64,000 bases of DNA, taken from positions 372,001 to 436,000 of the forward strand of contig CAWHVQ010000010.1 in the NCBI GenBank assembly GCA_963832895.1, given 5' to 3'. The DNA comes from JAMXLO01 sp963832895. GTDB lineage: Bacteria > Pseudomonadota > Alphaproteobacteria > Acetobacterales > Acetobacteraceae. The number at the start of each line of letters is the position of its first letter. The stretch's first letter is position 1. Below the pieces are notes generated by a model, which did no database searches, had not been told where the DNA came from, and saw nothing but the letters and a program-made list of their open reading frames with translations. A program made the position numbers and the translations under genes. This document shows positions 1 to 8,693 of this stretch, in pieces.

Positions 1-689
1 ACAACGCCGGCATCAGCGGCGGCGGAAGCATGATCGTCAATGATCGGGCGGAATGGGAACGTACCTTCAACATCTGCTGGGGTGGTGTCTACCTGAATAC
101 CCGTGCCTTCCTGCCAATGCTGCGCGCTGCGGACGCGGCCCACATCGTCAACACCAGCAGCATGAACGGTTTCTGGGCCTCGGTGGGACCCGATACGCCA
201 CATACCGCCTATTCCGCGGCCAAGTTCGCGGTGAAGGGATTCACCGAGGCGCTGATAGCGGATTTCCGGATGAACGCGCCCCATATCAAGGTATCCGTCG
301 TCATGCCGGGACATATCGGCACGGGCATTCGCGACAACTCGCTCAAGGTGCAAACGAACACCGATACGGATGGACTGAACGCCGCGCAGATTGCGCAAAT
401 TCGCATCCGTCTCACCTCGATGGGCCGCGACGCGGCTAAATATTCCGATGCTGACATCGAACGCATGCACGCCGAGCGTGCCCGTCGCTTCGTCACCGAC
501 GCGCCGACGAGCGCGGCAGAGGCAGCGAAGATCATCCTGGACGGTGTCAGGGCCGATCGGCTCCGTATCCTGGTGGGGCCAGACGCGCACATCATCGACC
601 GTATGGCGCGCGAGGACCCAGACCACGCGTACGAACCGGAGTTCTACGAACGCTTCGCGGCCGAAGCGGGATGGTATTCCGGCCGCTGA
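1..689 (+). CDS. SDR-family oxidoreductase, 5' end outside the window
   Basis: The reading frame is open from the first bases, so the gene begins before the window. The visible part starts with the NAGIS motif of short-chain dehydrogenases and contains the strand ending HIVNTSS, with the catalytic Ser, and the YSAAK active site (Tyr and Lys). About 229 residues are visible. The missing part would hold the TGxxxGxG NAD(P)-binding turn. The C-terminal segment is longer than in a minimal 250-residue SDR and is rich in Asp, Ala and Arg. It is probably an NAD(P)-dependent alcohol or ketone oxidoreductase. The substrate cannot be told, and the next intact gene is on the other strand. Confidence 0.88.
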   Translation, partial: NAGISGGGSMIVNDRAEWERTFNICWGGVYLNTRAFLPMLRAADAAHIVNTSSMNGFWASVGPDTPHTAYSAAKFAVKGFTEALIADFRMNAPHIKVSVVMPGHIGTGIRDNSLKVQTNTDTDGLNAAQIAQIRIRLTSMGRDAAKYSDADIERMHAERARRFVTDAPTSAAEAAKIILDGVRADRLRILVGPDAHIIDRMAREDPDHAYEPEFYERFAAEAGWYSGR

Positions 690-734
690 CGGGGAAGCGG
701 AGGGCCCCCGGCGGCGTCACCCGCTGGCCCGACC

Positions 735-895
735 CCACACGATGCGATGCAGCCCTCGGCTGCCGCGGCGAGCTTCACCCAGACGATCTCTTCCGCCATG
801 TATTCGCGGCCAGCGAACGTGCCGAAACCGCAATCGGTTCCGGCGATCACCCGCTCTCGATCGCCGACCACGGACACCGCTTTCTCGAGCCGACA
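735..895 (-). pseudogene. Remnant of a MetE-type (cobalamin-independent methionine synthase) C-terminus
   Basis: The minus strand encodes a stretch with VIAGTDCGFGTFAG followed by VWVKLAAAAEG. This is the typical end of the methionine synthase II/MetE-like family, including its zinc-ligand Cys. Upstream of it no more of this large protein can be found, and the frame runs on into unrelated sequence. It lies back to back with an integrase remnant, so a rearrangement is likely. It is a relic, not a functional gene. Confidence 0.6.
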
Positions 896-902
896 GGCAC
901 CG

Positions 903-1235
903 ATGAGCGCTCGTGTTCTTGGCAAGGGACGGCGGGAATGGACTCTCCCCTTGTGGAAGACCACGGCCGCAGCTCTGCGCGCCTGGCTCGCCGTTCGCGG
1001 GCGGATCGCAGTGACCGAGGTGTTCGTCAACGCCCGGGGAGAGCCGCTGAGCCGATGGGCTTCGCCTATCCATTCAAACTGCATGCAGCGACCGCCGTTC
1101 GAGTGTGCATCCCCGCCTCAACAGAGAAGCCCGACGCCATGGAATCGATCGTTCCACCACATCTGCGGCGCGGCGCGTTCATCGGTCAATTGTTCGGGTG
1201 CCGGGAATGCCCTCCACACAACACCAATCCCGCGA
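903..1235 (+). pseudogene. Remnant of a tyrosine recombinase (integrase) catalytic region
   Basis: The frame starting near 903 reads GKGRREWTLPLWKTTAAALRAWLA and then VFVNARGEPLSRWA. This matches the stretch between the first catalytic Arg and the HxxR box of Xer/phage-type integrases. Further on, up to about 1235, only scrambled traces of the C-terminal box remain, in changing frames. The N-terminal domain is absent. It is a mobile-element relic next to the ABC transporter genes. Confidence 0.6.
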
Positions 1236-1294
1236 AGCGGGTTCGTGCATGGGTGGGACGTGGCCGCTGCCGCGCGGCGGAGCTGGCTCCAGTG

Positions 1295-2047
1295 TCACCG
1301 CCACCGCAATAACCGCCGCTCGATCCTACCGGCGATGCCCAGCAGCAGGAGCACAAAAACCATAATGAGCAGCACAAGCGCCAATGTCAGTGCTGCATTG
1401 AAGCTCGACTGCGCAAAATTCAGGAGATAGCCGAGGCCGCGGCTGGAGGCGACGAACTCGCCGACGATCGCGCCCGTGAAGGCGAAGCCGACGGCCACCT
1501 TGAGGCTGGAGAGAACCACCATTGTGATCGAGGGTATGTACACTTCGCTCAACAATAGTCGGCGTCCGCAGCCGAGTGTGCGAACGCGATCAGTCAGCCG
1601 GTGGTCGACCTGCGCGATGGCGGTGAACACGGCGAAAAACATCAACACGGCTACGAGCAGCACTGCGAGTGCCACCTTCGACGCGATGCCGATGCCGAAC
1701 CAGATGATGAGAAGCGGCGCCAACACGATCCGCGGCACCGCGTTCAGCGCCGTCATGAACGGCTCCAGCAGCAGCAAGGTGACGCGAGATGCTGCCGCAA
1801 GCACCGCCAGTGCCATTCCTAACAGACTGCCGATCAGCAGACCAAGCACGGCGGCCCCAAACGTGGCTGCGATATGTATCCAGATTTCGCCAGAAATGAA
1901 CAGCTGCGCGAACGCGCCACCGACCCGGCTGGGTGGCGGCAGATAAAACGGGTCGATCACACCGTATCGCGCGAGCACTTCCCACGCTGTCAGCAACAGC
2001 ATGAGCATGCCTGTCTGGATCAACCAGTCACTTGTGCGAGCTCTCAT
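1295..2047 (-). CDS. ABC transporter permease, SsuC/TauC/NrtB type
   Basis: This 250-residue protein has about six hydrophobic segments and a cytoplasmic loop of the BPD_transp_1 type (EFVASSRGLGYLL near residues 198-210) that contacts the ATPase. It is the inner-membrane channel of an importer for small anions or aromatic/thiamine-like compounds. The ATG at 2047 overlaps the stop codon of the upstream ATPase gene as ATGA, so the two are translationally coupled. An in-frame upstream start would lie inside the ATPase gene and is not needed. Family membership is clear; the substrate is unknown. Confidence 0.9.
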   Translation of the reverse strand: MRARTSDWLIQTGMLMLLLTAWEVLARYGVIDPFYLPPPSRVGGAFAQLFISGEIWIHIAATFGAAVLGLLIGSLLGMALAVLAAASRVTLLLLEPFMTALNAVPRIVLAPLLIIWFGIGIASKVALAVLLVAVLMFFAVFTAIAQVDHRLTDRVRTLGCGRRLLLSEVYIPSITMVVLSSLKVAVGFAFTGAIVGEFVASSRGLGYLLNFAQSSFNAALTLALVLLIMVFVLLLLGIAGRIERRLLRWR

Positions 2048-2790
2048 TGCAGGGCGGGTCCGACAGCGGCCGAGAGGTCCTGCCAAAGCCGTGTGACCAA
2101 TGGCCCGAATCGGGGATCGGCGCGCACCGTGTCAAGGTCGCGGGGCCGGCCGAGTGGCACGTCGTAGCGCTGGCTGATATGTGCCCGCGGTCCGGCGGAC
2201 AGCAGATAAGTCTCGTCCGAAAGCGCCAGCGCCTCTTCGAGATCGTGGGTGACAAACAGCACTGCGATGCCCTCCCGTTCCACCAGGCTCAGGAGGTCCT
2301 GGGAAATCCGATGGCGCACGATCGCATCGAGCGCCGAGAATGGCTCATCCATCAGCAAAAGGCGCGGCTTTAGCACCAGCACCTGGGCCAGCGCGGCACG
2401 CTTGCGCTGGCCGCCGCTCAGTCGTGCGGGGTATCGCTCGCCAAGCCCGGCGAGACCCACACGACGTAGCCAAGCCTCCGCCTCGTTGGTCCGACGCGCG
2501 AGATCCCAGCCGCGCGCCCGCAGGCCGAGGGCCACGTTGTCACGAACGGTACGCCACGGCAGCAGCGCGTCATCCTGGAACAGGATGCCGATTTCCGCGC
2601 GATCAACCCCCAGCTCAATCCGGCCGGCGAGCGGCGCTTGCAACTCCATCACCGTACGCAGAATGCTGCTCTTGCCCGACCCCGACGGCCCGACCAGTGC
2701 GACAATCCGGCCTGCCCCGACCGACAGATCGACGCCATCCAGCACCGGATCGCCGCCGTAGCCCAGCGCGAGCCCCTCGATCGTCAGCAT
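2044..2790 (-). CDS. ABC transporter ATP-binding protein, SsuB/TauB/NrtD type
   Basis: This is the cytoplasmic ATPase of the importer. Counting from the ATG at 2790 it has Walker A GPSGSGKS at 34-41, the Q-loop near 71, the signature LSGGQ at 124-128, Walker B with DEP at 148-150, and a switch His in VTHDLEEA. The length (248 residues) is normal. No strong ribosome-binding site precedes the ATG. A TTG at 2799 is an alternative start. The gene sits 15 bp after the binding-protein gene and overlaps the permease gene, so the three form one operon. Confidence 0.92.
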   Translation of the reverse strand: MLTIEGLALGYGGDPVLDGVDLSVGAGRIVALVGPSGSGKSSILRTVMELQAPLAGRIELGVDRAEIGILFQDDALLPWRTVRDNVALGLRARGWDLARRTNEAEAWLRRVGLAGLGERYPARLSGGQRKRAALAQVLVLKPRLLLMDEPFSALDAIVRHRISQDLLSLVEREGIAVLFVTHDLEEALALSDETYLLSAGPRAHISQRYDVPLGRPRDLDTVRADPRFGPLVTRLWQDLSAAVGPALQ

Positions 2791-2805
2791 GTACGCCAAC
2801 TAAGC

Positions 2806-3855
2806 TTAGCCGCTGGCGATCGTCAGATCGAGCAGTGGCCGCGCCGCAATGTCCGGGCCGATCAGGCCGAGGTCGCGCAGCACCGCAACGTTGCGTTCGC
2901 ACGCGGCGACATCGATTTTGGTGTTGGCCGGATACAGCGCCTCCCGGTACCGCCCCAGCACGTCGGCCATCAGGCCGATATCAAGGCCGACGAGCAACGG
3001 CGCCGGCAGTGCGCGCACGATATCCACCGGTGGCTCGCGCTGCAGTGCGGCGAGCGCTTTGTCGAGCGCGCGTCCGAGCGCGGCCATTTCGTCGCGGCGC
3101 GAGGCCGCTTCCGCCGGTCGTGTCGAGACGCCCATAAACTCGTAGCGGCCCCCGAACACTTTGGTGGCGTCGTCGGTCTCCATGAAGTTCACCAGCGTCC
3201 GCGCACCTTTCCCGACCAGCAACGTCAGTGCCGGCTCGTTCACCCAGGCTGCATCCACCTGGCCCAGCCGTACCGCGTCATAGATGTTCGGGCCGAGCGT
3301 GGCGAATCGCACTTTGCTGCCGTCGGCCCCTGCCTGTTTCATGACCGCACGGGTCCACACCTCGGCAGGCCCTCCCGCTGCGGCCTCTCCAACCGTGCGG
3401 CCTTCGAGTTTTGCCGCTGTCGTAATCTCGTTGGCGAGCGCGGGTGCCACCGCCAGCGCGGACAAGGGTAGCTTCGCAGTCGACAGGAAACGAGTGAGCA
3501 GCACCCCGTGCTGGGCCGCGGTCAGGACATCCTCGAAGGTGCTAGCGCCATATTCGATGGCGCCGCCGGCAAGAGCCTGGATCACCGCCGGGCTGCCGCG
3601 CAGATTGACGATCTCGACGTCCAGGCCTTCGGCTTTGAAGAATCCCCCGGCCTGGGCGATCATATACGGCGGGGCGCACAGCAACTGGCTACAGAAGCCG
3701 ATGCGGGTGGTCTTTGCTGCCGCCATCACCCGTCCAACAGTGAACGGCGTCGCAATGGCCGCCGGAACCCCGCCTGTCAACAGCGTGCGCCGCGCCATGG
3801 GGATCGGCCCGGGGCTGAGATGTTCCGCCGAGAACGGGACGGTGCAGCAACTCAT
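2806..3855 (-). CDS. ABC transporter substrate-binding protein, NMT1/SsuA-like
   Basis: This 349-residue protein resembles the NMT1/THI5 and SsuA/TauA binding proteins: FFKAEGLDVEIVNLRGSPA near the N-terminus and a bilobed-fold pattern of alternating strands and helices. The start at 3855 has a good GGAGG 5 bp upstream. About 20 residues in is a Tat-like stretch, MARRTLLTGG, followed by a hydrophobic segment, which suggests export. It is the first gene of the operon with the ATPase and permease downstream. Related systems import sulfonates, taurine, nitrate, thiamine precursors or aromatic acids. Which of these applies cannot be read from the sequence. Confidence 0.88.
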   Translation of the reverse strand: MSCCTVPFSAEHLSPGPIPMARRTLLTGGVPAAIATPFTVGRVMAAAKTTRIGFCSQLLCAPPYMIAQAGGFFKAEGLDVEIVNLRGSPAVIQALAGGAIEYGASTFEDVLTAAQHGVLLTRFLSTAKLPLSALAVAPALANEITTAAKLEGRTVGEAAAGGPAEVWTRAVMKQAGADGSKVRFATLGPNIYDAVRLGQVDAAWVNEPALTLLVGKGARTLVNFMETDDATKVFGGRYEFMGVSTRPAEAASRRDEMAALGRALDKALAALQREPPVDIVRALPAPLLVGLDIGLMADVLGRYREALYPANTKIDVAACERNVAVLRDLGLIGPDIAARPLLDLTIASG

Positions 3856-3919
3856 GACGCCTCCGGCCAAGGGATTGTTGGATCAATGATACAACAAAGG
3901 GATCGGAAGGCCACACGAC

Positions 3920-4129
3920 ACCGTCAAATGGCAGAGTGCGCTCGAAGAAGTCGTCTACGACCATGACAGCGATCAGCTTTTGACAGGAAGATTGCTGGAT
4001 TACGGCATCCCGCGCGCCGACACGCTGCCGGCGATCGCCATCGATTTCAGCCCGGTCCCCAGCGCCACCAACCCCTGGGCGCGAAAGTTGCCGGCGATGG
4101 CGGCACTGTCGCCAGCACGCCGGCAGTGA
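3920..4129 (+). pseudogene. C-terminal remnant of a molybdopterin-dependent dehydrogenase large subunit
   Basis: Between 3920 and the TGA at 4127 the plus strand encodes EEVVYDHDSDQLLTGRLLDY, then IPRADTLPAIAIDFSPVPSA and TNPWARK. This is the C-terminal region of CoxL/xanthine dehydrogenase large subunits (usual form LLDYxxPRAxDLP...TTNPLGxKGxGE). The essential GVGE glutamate motif after TNP is missing, and the frame ends soon after. The rest of the 750-residue gene is absent. An intact member of the same superfamily lies at 8694-10985 on the other strand, but the two differ too much to be a recent duplication. Confidence 0.65.
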
Positions 4130-4131
4130 TT

Positions 4132-4293
4132 ATGCGCGAGCACAAGCAACTCCAAGAAACGATCGCCGGCTTCGTCATCATGCTGCTGATACTTGTTCCG
4201 CTTCTGCCTTCATGGGTGCTCAACCAGGCGTTCGGCGAAGGGCGGCTTGCAAGAATGTTCTTTATCGAGCGGGATCCAATGGAACAGAGGTGA
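4132..4293 (+). CDS. Small membrane protein, 53 residues, unknown
   Basis: A short frame starts with ATG at 4132, three bases after the stop of the remnant before it, and ends at the TGA at 4291. It encodes 53 residues with one strong hydrophobic segment (about residues 12-31, IAGFVIMLLILVPLLPSWVL) and a charged tail. It lies 41 bp before the LssY-like membrane protein in the same direction, so co-transcription is plausible. No good ribosome-binding site is seen. I do not recognise a family. Confidence 0.4.
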   Translation: MREHKQLQETIAGFVIMLLILVPLLPSWVLNQAFGEGRLARMFFIERDPMEQR

Positions 4294-4334
4294 GTAACGC
4301 GCGATAGCTTCGTGCGCCAGATGAGGATGACCGG

Positions 4335-5168
4335 ATGACGAGGCTGCTCAAACGATTATTGCAACGCTTGCTGATCATTGGTTTAGGAGTCGTAAGCGTC
4401 TGGCTGATCGTCTTTGTGGTGTTCAGGTTCGCGGACCACAGATTACCCTGGGTTCTGGCACTGGGCGTCACTTACGGTCTTGCGGCCTATGTCATTCTGC
4501 CGCGTGCAGTTCATATGGGCCTTAAGATCCTACAGCGCAAACACGTGCCTCGTTTCACAATTACCGGCGATGGTTTGCCCGGCGATCCCGTCAATCTCGT
4601 GCTGACGGGTACGCTGCAGCAGCTCCGATCTGCCTTCGCAACCGCCGGATGGTCGGAGGCCGACCGGTTGGGTCTGGCAAGCTCCTGCTGCATGATCGGG
4701 GCGTTCGTATTCAATCGGCCTTATCCGACCGCCCCCTTCAGCACCCTCTATCTTTTTGGGCGCGGTCAGGACATCGGCTTCCAGAGGGCGATCGATGCCA
4801 GCCCGCGCAAGCGCCATCACGTCCGATTTTGGGCGTTGGCTCTCGCATATGCCGAGGAGACGGTGGGAACGGCCGCTTTCTGGCTGAACACCGACCGACC
4901 ACCGGAGAATGCGCGCGTTCTCTGGGTTGGAGCCGGTACCAGGGATACAGGCTTTTCCCTGACCAAACTCACATTCCAGGTCACCCACGCCACGGATGCG
5001 GACACGAATGCCGAGCGCGATTACATCATTGCAGAGTTGAGGAATAATGGGGTGATTGGAGACGTGACATCGTATGAATCCGGTCAGCGTCTGCCCGTTG
5101 AACGCGCCAACCACTACGTCACCGACGGTGCGGTGAGTGTGGCGACTTTGATGATGCAAGCGCCGTGA
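4335..5168 (+). CDS. LssY-like C-terminal domain membrane protein
   Basis: This 277-residue protein has two N-terminal membrane segments (about 11-31 and 40-60) followed by a soluble domain. The soluble domain carries features of the LssY C-terminal family: LRSAFATAGWSEAD near 95-108, a NRPYPTAPFSTLYLFGRGQD block near 128-147, and SPRKRHHVRFW near 155-165. In Legionella, LssY belongs to the region of a type I secretion system and pairs with PAP2 phosphatase-like domains; this protein has only the C-terminal domain. Its biochemical role is unknown. It follows a 53-residue membrane ORF. Confidence 0.75.
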   Translation: MTRLLKRLLQRLLIIGLGVVSVWLIVFVVFRFADHRLPWVLALGVTYGLAAYVILPRAVHMGLKILQRKHVPRFTITGDGLPGDPVNLVLTGTLQQLRSAFATAGWSEADRLGLASSCCMIGAFVFNRPYPTAPFSTLYLFGRGQDIGFQRAIDASPRKRHHVRFWALALAYAEETVGTAAFWLNTDRPPENARVLWVGAGTRDTGFSLTKLTFQVTHATDADTNAERDYIIAELRNNGVIGDVTSYESGQRLPVERANHYVTDGAVSVATLMMQAP

Positions 5169-5565
5169 CTAGAACGGCAGCATTCTCGTGCTGCAACCCA
5201 CCTCCTGATCGCCGAAGGGCCGATTCTGGTCGTAAATCGCTGGCCGGTGCCAATCCGACCGGACAGCTGCTAGATCCATGAGATCCCGGTATGTGAGAGT
5301 ATCGACGCATCGAGGTCTGATCTGCGCGAAATGACCGCGGCATCCACGATGACGCGGGTTGGAATGTCCGCCATATGTCCACGTTCTCGTCGGCAGGTCG
5401 GGCTGCTCCCAGCAAGGCGCGTGGATACGCTTCTTCCTGCAACCGACGGTCTGCCCGAGCGTAGGCGTGGCCCGCATAGCGTGAGGCCACATTGACTTTT
5501 CCGGTTGCGCGCCTTTCCCTGATCCCAAAGCGCACGGTTTCAACCATGCTCAGGGGGAGACACCT
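5169..5565 (+). other. Intergenic stretch without a recognisable gene
   Basis: These 397 bases lie between the LssY-like gene and the Rieske-amidohydrolase gene. Long open frames exist on the minus strand, but their translations are rich in Arg, Ser and Pro and match nothing I know. Near the end there is a good ribosome-binding site (GGGGGAG) for the gene at 5566. The promoter of that gene should lie here. Confidence 0.5.
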
Positions 5566-7581
5566 ATGGCTGACTTCGATATCATTATCGAACGCGGCAC
5601 CATCGTCGATGGAACGCGCACACCACGCTATGTGAGCGACATTGGCGTCAAGGACGGAAAAATTGCCCAGATCGGCGGTCTGAAAGGCAAGACCGCCGAT
5701 CGTGTTCTGGACGCTACGGGGCGCATTGTCGCGCCAGGCTTCGTCGATCTTCACACACACTATGACGCGCAGATTTTCTGGGATCCGTATTGCACGCTTT
5801 CCGGTTGGCACGGAGTGACGTCGGTTGCGTTAGGCAACTGTGGCTTCGGCTTCGCCCCCTCACGCGTCGAGGACCGCGATCGGGCAATGCTGAGCATGAC
5901 CCGAAACGAGGCGATTCCCTACGACGCTATGAAATCAGGGATGCCCTGGAATTGGGTAACCTTCCCCGACTTCATCGAAAGCCTGATTCGCACTCCAAAA
6001 GGCGTCAATTGCCTTACCTATGTGCCGTTGACCCCACTTTATGCGTGGGTCATGGGCTGGGGGGAGGCCAAAAAGCGGCGGCCGACCGAGCCGGAACTCC
6101 AAGAAATGTGCCGGCTGATCCACGAGGCGATGGATGCCGGAGCGTGTGGCTGGTCGGCTCAGGTCCTGGGCGCGAAGTCCATCCAACGGGACTATGATGG
6201 CACACCTATGATCACTGACCTTCTCTCGGAACACGAAATCCTCACCTTCGCCAAGATATTGGCTGACCGTGACGAGGGCTTTATCGAATTGGCTTACCAG
6301 GAGACCGGTGAGGAGGGGCGTCCCCTGGCTGAAGAAACCAAGCGGTTCTTTGAAAAGGTCGCCGCTGTGGCGCAGCGACCGGTCATATACCAGGTCGTCG
6401 CCCCGAATTCGGTGCACCCCGAACAGCACCGCGAACGGATACGCTGGTTGGAAAGCTGTACCGAACGGGGGTTACGCGTCTATGGCCAAGGCGCCACCCG
6501 TCGTGGCGGGTTCGAGTTGACCTTCGAGGATTGGAACCTGTTTGACGATACTGAGGCTTGGCGAGACGTGACCCTCGGTACGAAGGACGAACGCAAGGCC
6601 AAAATGCAAGACCCGCGGATGCGTCGCCGTCTCAAGGAGGAATGGGATAGTGGGGTCCGGCCGACCACGGTGGTTCCGGGTTCCGTGGGGAGCTTGATCG
6701 TTCAAGCCAAGAACACGAAGATCGATATTGGTGCCGAATCGGCGTTTCCCACGCGTCCCGCGCGCGTGGACGTTGGCGGCGCGTCCTACTTCCTGATCAT
6801 GACACGCGACGGCTACAGGTTGCTGTCAACGGTGTGTCCGCATCAGGGCGGCACCATAGAGGATGCCGGCGCACAATTCGTCTGCCCGAACCATGGGTAC
6901 CAGTACGACAAAGACGGCGGGAGGTGCATCAACGCTGAAGGGCTTCGGATGAAGTCGTACGTGGTGAACGTTAAGGACGGACGTCTGCTCGCTTCGGTGC
7001 CGGACAAAAAAGCCGCTAACATGTCGGGGCAAACTGTACAACAAATTGCCGATGCACAAGGCAAACACGTAATCGATGCGCTGCTAGACATGGTGGTCGA
7101 GGAGGACCTGACCACGGAGTTCATAGCCGAGACGCAGGGACGGGAGGCTGCCCAATTCACTACCGAGGTCCTGAATTCCAACCTTATCGTGGCAGGGGTC
7201 TCGGACGGGGGCGCCCACGTCAAGTTCCTCACCGCTGGGATATATCCGACGGATATGTTGACGTGGCTCGTCCGGGACGAGAAGAAATTGAGCCTGGAAG
7301 ATGCACACTACAAGTTAAGTTATCTTCCAGCGCATGTAGGCGGCTTTAAAGACCGCGGCGCCATACGAGAGCACGCTCCGGCAGACATCGTGATATACGA
7401 CCTGGCAAAGCTGGAGGTCTTGCCGTCAGAGGTGGCGGAAGACCTGCCCGGTGGCGAGTGGCGGCGCATCCAGAAGTCCAAGGGCTACAACTGGATCCTG
7501 GTCAACGGTGAAATCACCTTTGAAGATGGAAAGCCTACCGGGGCGTTGCCTGGCCGGTTCTTGCGGAATGGTCGCGGCTGA
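5566..7581 (+). CDS. N-acyl-D-amino-acid-deacylase-like amidohydrolase with an inserted Rieske [2Fe-2S] domain
   Basis: The 671-residue product is an amidohydrolase of the D-aminoacylase group. H63 and H65 in DLHTHYDAQ and C92 in GNCGFG are the expected zinc ligands or bridge, and D547 in SDGGAH is the catalytic Asp. Between about residues 388 and 484 the barrel is interrupted by a complete Rieske-type domain, with cluster ligands C424-P-H426 and C440-P-N-H443 and typical GGTIED and HGYQYDKDGG surroundings. After it the deacylase sequence resumes (MSGQTVQQIADAQGKH) and reaches a normal C-terminus. Without the insert the length is about 575, usual for the family. Start: ATG at 5566 with GGGGGAG 7 bp upstream. 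Reading frame and both halves are intact, so this looks like a real fusion. The hydrolase substrate and the electron partner are unknown. Confidence 0.88.
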   Translation: MADFDIIIERGTIVDGTRTPRYVSDIGVKDGKIAQIGGLKGKTADRVLDATGRIVAPGFVDLHTHYDAQIFWDPYCTLSGWHGVTSVALGNCGFGFAPSRVEDRDRAMLSMTRNEAIPYDAMKSGMPWNWVTFPDFIESLIRTPKGVNCLTYVPLTPLYAWVMGWGEAKKRRPTEPELQEMCRLIHEAMDAGACGWSAQVLGAKSIQRDYDGTPMITDLLSEHEILTFAKILADRDEGFIELAYQETGEEGRPLAEETKRFFEKVAAVAQRPVIYQVVAPNSVHPEQHRERIRWLESCTERGLRVYGQGATRRGGFELTFEDWNLFDDTEAWRDVTLGTKDERKAKMQDPRMRRRLKEEWDSGVRPTTVVPGSVGSLIVQAKNTKIDIGAESAFPTRPARVDVGGASYFLIMTRDGYRLLSTVCPHQGGTIEDAGAQFVCPNHGYQYDKDGGRCINAEGLRMKSYVVNVKDGRLLASVPDKKAANMSGQTVQQIADAQGKHVIDALLDMVVEEDLTTEFIAETQGREAAQFTTEVLNSNLIVAGVSDGGAHVKFLTAGIYPTDMLTWLVRDEKKLSLEDAHYKLSYLPAHVGGFKDRGAIREHAPADIVIYDLAKLEVLPSEVAEDLPGGEWRRIQKSKGYNWILVNGEITFEDGKPTGALPGRFLRNGRG

Positions 7582-7849
7582 TCAGACGGCGGTGACCCCA
7601 CCGTGGCAGCATCTGCAACTCTTGAGCGGAGCTGCCATTGGTGGCTTTTCGGGCCGCGCGCGATCGTGCGGGCAATGGCGATGAGAGGGCGGTATCGGTG
7701 TGGGCATGGGTAACCATGTTGGCGGGTCACCGCGCGTGTGCGGCGCGCTTTACCATCGGGGCGAGAATAGGCAGCGCCCAAGCTGAGAAGGCGGCCTACG
7801 TGCCTCCCAGTTGCATCACACCGCCCGACGCGTCTGGCCTACCGAGGAT

Positions 7850-8580
7850 AGCCGCAGACTACGGGCGCGGTTGAGAGGTAAAACAGGCTACCAGCATCAG
7901 AAACGCCTCCGACGGCTTGTACGGGCGTCAGAACTTCGCCCAGCCGTCTCAGCAGTATGAGCACGGACGGTTTGTCATCCAGCCATGCGTGGCGACCACA
8001 AAGGTGCGGATATCCGGCAGGACGGTGGGGAAGCCGCCAAGCTGATGGACGACAGTAAGGCAAGATGCGCCTTTGACGCGATGAGAGCGGAATAGCCGTT
8101 CATTGCGCTCTCGCGCTCACGACCACAATACTGAGCGGCGCCAGGCTGAAGAGAACGACAAAGGGGGAGTTTCGCGAATCCGATACCGCCGACAGCGAGC
8201 GCGGCAACAACCATTGCCTGCAAGTGGTGTCGGTGCGGTGCCAGCATCCTGGTGCCCGTCGCGATGAGCAGGCCCGCCGTGGCGGCGGAAACCCCGCGGA
8301 GTATGTTCTGAATGACAACAAGATGATCGTGACGAAGAACGTAAGGCCGGGCTAGAAACCCATCGTCCAGGGTGTCAACAGGAAGCCGGATGCGGCGGCG
8401 ATCGCCCCGATCAACCCTCATAACTTCGCTCCGGCACAAACCGCGATGCCGACGACATTCGGGCCAGGCATGAACCGGCAAAGGCTCAGCATGTCGGCGA
8501 ACACCTCCTCGCTGAGCCATTTACCTTGCTCGACGGTGATGCGGCGCACCCAGATGGGACCGCCGTGAGGCGCTGAGCAA
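7850..8580 (-). pseudogene. chrA: chrA (chromate transporter) remnant
   Basis: Read on the minus strand from about 8580 to 7850, fragments of ChrA appear in changing frames: EEVFADMLSLCRFMPGPNVV, then AAASGFLLTPWT, then HDHLVVIQNILRGVSA and TRMLAPH, then FVVLFSLAPLSIVVV, and from the second half FPTVLPDIRTFVVATHGWMT. There are in-frame stops and several frameshifts, so no working transporter can be made. ChrA proteins export chromate through about ten membrane helices in two related halves; pieces of both halves are here. The 268 bases before it (7582-7849) hold nothing I can identify. Confidence 0.7.
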
Positions 8581-8693
8581 TCCGAGTTGCTCCTTCTCCC
8601 GCCTCGTCGGAGCCGGACCGCCCGGCCAAGATGGTGGGACGTCGCTCGACTGCCCGGCTACGCCTGCATCAACGCAGACCGGCAAAATGCCGG

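Noticed and set aside
5119..5811. A 230-residue minus-strand frame before and into the Rieske-amidohydrolase gene
   Set aside because: It overlaps the well supported N-terminus of that gene and has no recognisable sequence.
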